Origin: Flavobacterium sp.
GTDB taxonomy: Bacteria > Bacteroidota > Bacteroidia > Flavobacteriales > Flavobacteriaceae
DNA length: 52,593 bases
Direction: 5' to 3'
Assembly (NCBI RefSeq): GCF_029242675.1
Contig: NZ_JAQWTM010000084.1
Location: forward strand, 1 to 52,593
A program made the translations under genes and the position numbers. Under the pieces are notes generated by a model. It had not been told where the DNA came from, made no database searches, and worked only from the letters and a program-made list of their open reading frames with translations. Below, piece by piece: positions 50,185 through 52,593 of the stretch (position 1 is its first letter; each line of letters begins with the position of its first letter).

Positions 50185-52593
50185 CTACTTTCTGATTAAC
50201 TTCAAAGAAGCCGTCGTATTATCATCACCAACAACTTGAACTACATAATTCCCAGTTGTTAAATCATCTATCGCATAAGTATGATTACTGCTAAAATCAC
50301 CTTTAAACTCTTTTATCAATTGACCCGCTAAATTATAAACCAGCACTTGCTTAGCAGCAGTATTAAGCAAGAAATAACCGGGTGCCGGATTAGGATATAA
50401 ACTAACCTCGGTACTGTTTTTTTCAAAATCAGCAATGGCCAGAGAAGCTGTTTTATTTCCATAAATTCTGTATTCACCAGCTGCTAAAGAAATTGGACTG
50501 CTTGTATTTGTCACAGTAATAGCCGTATTATCCATCAAATTATACCAAGTTCCTGCATAGGGAAAACCGGTATTGACACTTTGTGTATTTACATCAAAAT
50601 TAGCAATGATTAGCACGTCCTTTAATTGGGTTGCTTGTAAATTACTATTGGTAATCTTAATATTGGGATAAAGAGAGTTCGTGTTAGAGACTACAACACT
50701 ACCCGAAAACACAGGTTCTACTTGTTTCATAGTGATCATTTTAGCCCAGTTATTGTAAACTGCACTTCTTTCTGTCACTCCTAACCAATTGTTTGTCCAT
50801 TGCGACTGTGGTTTCGTATCTAACTTACAATCACCACCAATGGCGTCAGTGGGTGTATTTACGCTACCGTTATTGCAGGTAAAGATCGAATACTCCCAGC
50901 CTAACTCTCCAAATTGCCAAATCATTTTAGGTCCAGGAATCAATAAAGAGACCGCACCTATTGCTGACATTCTTGACAGGGCTACATTTAAATTTTTAAC
51001 GTTATGCGATGAATTTGCACTATTGCCAAACTGAAGATTTTTGTACATCAAACGCTCTTCATCATGACTCTCAGCATAGCCCATCAAGCGATTCGCTGTA
51101 AAACCACGACTAGAACTAGTCATTCCAGATATATTTGATGGGTAACCCATCGATAATTCGTTATAATTATCCGTCATTTTGCCCCACATCATTACACCTT
51201 TGCTTGGTGTTTCTGCAATTCTATAATTAGCCCATTGCTGTTCCTCAACATTACCACCTAAATGCTCAAAAATAGCATAGTGAGTTGGATCTAAACTCCA
51301 AGAATAATCTGCATATTCTTTCAAAACATCGACTCTGTCTTGTTGATAGCTGTTGGTGCAATTTTCATCATTAGCAGTACAATTTTGCGTAAAGCCTTTA
51401 GTTAAATCCCAACGCAATCCATCAATTTTGTATTCTTGAATCCATTGCTTCACCACTCTTTTTACATAATTTCTTGTAAGTGCAGCAGAATGATTAAAAT
51501 CCTCACCTACATTATAACTATGTTTTGCCACTGTATTAAAATAAGGGTTCTCGGTTGTAGGTGAGCCAAAGCCATCACCATCAGGATCGTTCATCCACAT
51601 TCTAACCATTGGGTTTCTGCCAAAAGCGTGGTTTAAAGCCACGTCAAAAATCACTGCAATCCCATTTTGATGACACAAATCAATAAATTCTTTCAACTTA
51701 TTTGATGGACCATAAAACTTATCCAAAGCCATATGAAAGGACGTATTGTAACCCCAACTTTCATTTCCTTCAAATTCCATAACTGGCATAAGCTCGATGG
51801 CGTTAATTTTAAGATTTTTAAAATAGTCCATCTTATTAATCAGGTCTTGATAGGTGCGCTTAGCATCAAAATCACGAACTAAAAGTTCATAAACTACCAA
51901 TTTTTCTTTTTTTGGCTTTACAAAATTAGTGGTTGCTGCACTCCAAGCATAAGGTGTTTGTCCTGTTTGTAAAACAGTAACCTCGCGTTCCTGCCCAGCT
52001 GGATAAACCGGCATATTAGGATACGAAGCAGCTGGAATAAAAGGATCATCATAAGGTGACAAAACTAAAGTCGAATAAGGGTCGGCTGTTTTTACTAAAG
52101 CAGGAGAGTTGACAAGCGGTGTTGTTTCTCCAACCCAATATTGATAACTATAATTAACCCCGGAAACCAAACCAGTAAGCTCTAACCAAAACTTGCCCGT
52201 CGTAGGGTCTTTTTTCATCGCATAAGCAGTTGTAGGCTGCCAATTATTAAAACTTCCAGCCACGTATACAACATCTTTTAACGGCGCATCTAATACTAAT
52301 GTGGCTTTAGTAGCATCAGTAGAATTGTAATTAATTCCATCTAAAAGACCTACCGGCAAGGCCGCAGTTAAAGTTCCGGGATTAACAATAACCGAAAACT
52401 TTTTTACTATGGTAATTGATCCTTGAGTTACCTCAAGAGAGTAATTTTGATTTCCTTGAATAGAAGTATGATTAAACGAATAGCTCGCAGTACTTGCGTT
52501 GGTATTAATGCTAACACCATTTGCTTTTAAATTGTAACTCGCATTTCCACCACTGTTAGTTGCAGCAATATTTAAAGTCCCACCTGATGCTAC
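50185..52593 (-). CDS. Secreted GH13 alpha-amylase-like enzyme with T9SS sorting domain (5' end cut by window)
   Basis: 802 residues are visible; the frame is open at the window edge, so the N-terminus is missing. From the N-side: an Ig/SusE-like domain, an E-set domain (VYVAGSFNNWQPTT) and the GH13 barrel with region I DVALNHAFGRN, region II GLRWDLTKGF (nucleophile Asp), region III AIFEHLGG (acid/base Glu) and region IV YAESHDEERLMYK. A C-terminal beta-domain is followed by a type A T9SS sorting domain (SLYPNPAPGYFLLNT ... TTGNYVVQVV ... LKLIRK). It should be exported by T9SS and act on starch- or glycogen-like glucans outside the cell. It has its own terminator. Confidence 0.92.
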   Translation of the reverse strand, partial: VASGGTLNIAATNSGGNASYNLKANGVSINTNASTASYSFNHTSIQGNQNYSLEVTQGSITIVKKFSVIVNPGTLTAALPVGLLDGINYNSTDATKATLVLDAPLKDVVYVAGSFNNWQPTTAYAMKKDPTTGKFWLELTGLVSGVNYSYQYWVGETTPLVNSPALVKTADPYSTLVLSPYDDPFIPAASYPNMPVYPAGQEREVTVLQTGQTPYAWSAATTNFVKPKKEKLVVYELLVRDFDAKRTYQDLINKMDYFKNLKINAIELMPVMEFEGNESWGYNTSFHMALDKFYGPSNKLKEFIDLCHQNGIAVIFDVALNHAFGRNPMVRMWMNDPDGDGFGSPTTENPYFNTVAKHSYNVGEDFNHSAALTRNYVKRVVKQWIQEYKIDGLRWDLTKGFTQNCTANDENCTNSYQQDRVDVLKEYADYSWSLDPTHYAIFEHLGGNVEEQQWANYRIAETPSKGVMMWGKMTDNYNELSMGYPSNISGMTSSSRGFTANRLMGYAESHDEERLMYKNLQFGNSANSSHNVKNLNVALSRMSAIGAVSLLIPGPKMIWQFGELGWEYSIFTCNNGSVNTPTDAIGGDCKLDTKPQSQWTNNWLGVTERSAVYNNWAKMITMKQVEPVFSGSVVVSNTNSLYPNIKITNSNLQATQLKDVLIIANFDVNTQSVNTGFPYAGTWYNLMDNTAITVTNTSSPISLAAGEYRIYGNKTASLAIADFEKNSTEVSLYPNPAPGYFLLNTAAKQVLVYNLAGQLIKEFKGDFSSNHTYAIDDLTTGNYVVQVVGDDNTTASLKLIRK

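Noticed and set aside
1-52593. CRISPR arrays, prophage, insertion sequences or a defence island
   Set aside because: No regular direct repeats with spacers, no integrase, transposase, restriction or toxin-antitoxin genes seen; gene content and order are those of core metabolism and envelope biogenesis.

Overview
The window reads as chromosomal core sequence from a member of Bacteroidota, most likely Flavobacterium or a close relative (Flavobacteriaceae). The evidence is AT-rich DNA, A-rich leaders without Shine-Dalgarno sites, promoters of the Bacteroidota form TTTG / ~19-22 bp / TAnnTTTG, a PorT/SprT protein of the type IX secretion system (T9SS), a secreted protein with a C-terminal T9SS sorting domain, a mevalonate-pathway HMG-CoA reductase next to a GYDIA-type GHMP kinase, a carboxypeptidase-regulatory-like/DUF5686 outer-membrane protein, and menaquinone-type UbiE. 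I see no phage, integrase, insertion sequence, CRISPR array or rRNA operon.

Layout. 1-3.5 kb (minus): truncated DUF5686 outer-membrane protein and pyruvate dehydrogenase E1-beta. 3.8-10.7 kb (mostly plus): electron-transfer flavoprotein etfB-etfA, a bifunctional-nuclease/UVR protein, thyA, a free-standing glycogen-binding domain, a 2TM protein, folA, a small membrane protein, ubiE and porT. 10.7-17.5 kb: TrmH-type RNA methyltransferase divergent from a lipoprotein BamA/TamA homologue, class II aldolase, accD, and an FtsX/MacB permease. 17.7-24.9 kb: purH, then the cell-elongation cluster mreB-mreC-mreD-PBP2-rodA. 24.9-33.6 kb: secreted nuclease, tail-specific protease, surE plus a small overlapping membrane gene, lpxB, NlpC/P60 lipoprotein, ComEC-like protein, thioredoxin-like protein. 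33.6-39 kb (minus): two tandem POT peptide transporters and a DPP-IV-like peptidase, a peptide-use module. 39-41.6 kb: HMG-CoA reductase and GHMP kinase. 41.6-42.8 kb (minus): two adjacent envelope-protein genes that both look broken. 43.1-49.4 kb (minus): coaX, a beta-barrel-like protein, lptC, a small membrane protein, a CBS/CorC-HlyC protein, and ppiD. Then tRNA-Phe, a roughly 640-base stretch without a clear gene, and a truncated secreted GH13 alpha-amylase-like protein with a T9SS signal.

Functional links. Envelope biogenesis dominates: lipid A (lpxB), LPS export (lptC), Omp85 insertion (TamA-like), periplasmic folding (PpiD), peptidoglycan elongation (mre/rod), and protein export by T9SS (PorT and an amylase substrate). 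thyA and folA form the dTMP/folate cycle.

Most notable observations: two copies of a palindromic interspersed repeat; an AccD that has lost all four zinc-ribbon cysteines; a nonsense mutation and a poly-T frameshift in neighbouring genes; a GHMP kinase of unsettled substrate; a perfect hairpin holding both stop codons of two convergent genes; and several start corrections supported by promoter positions. I found no convincing new defence or mobile system; the region is mainly ordinary core genome.
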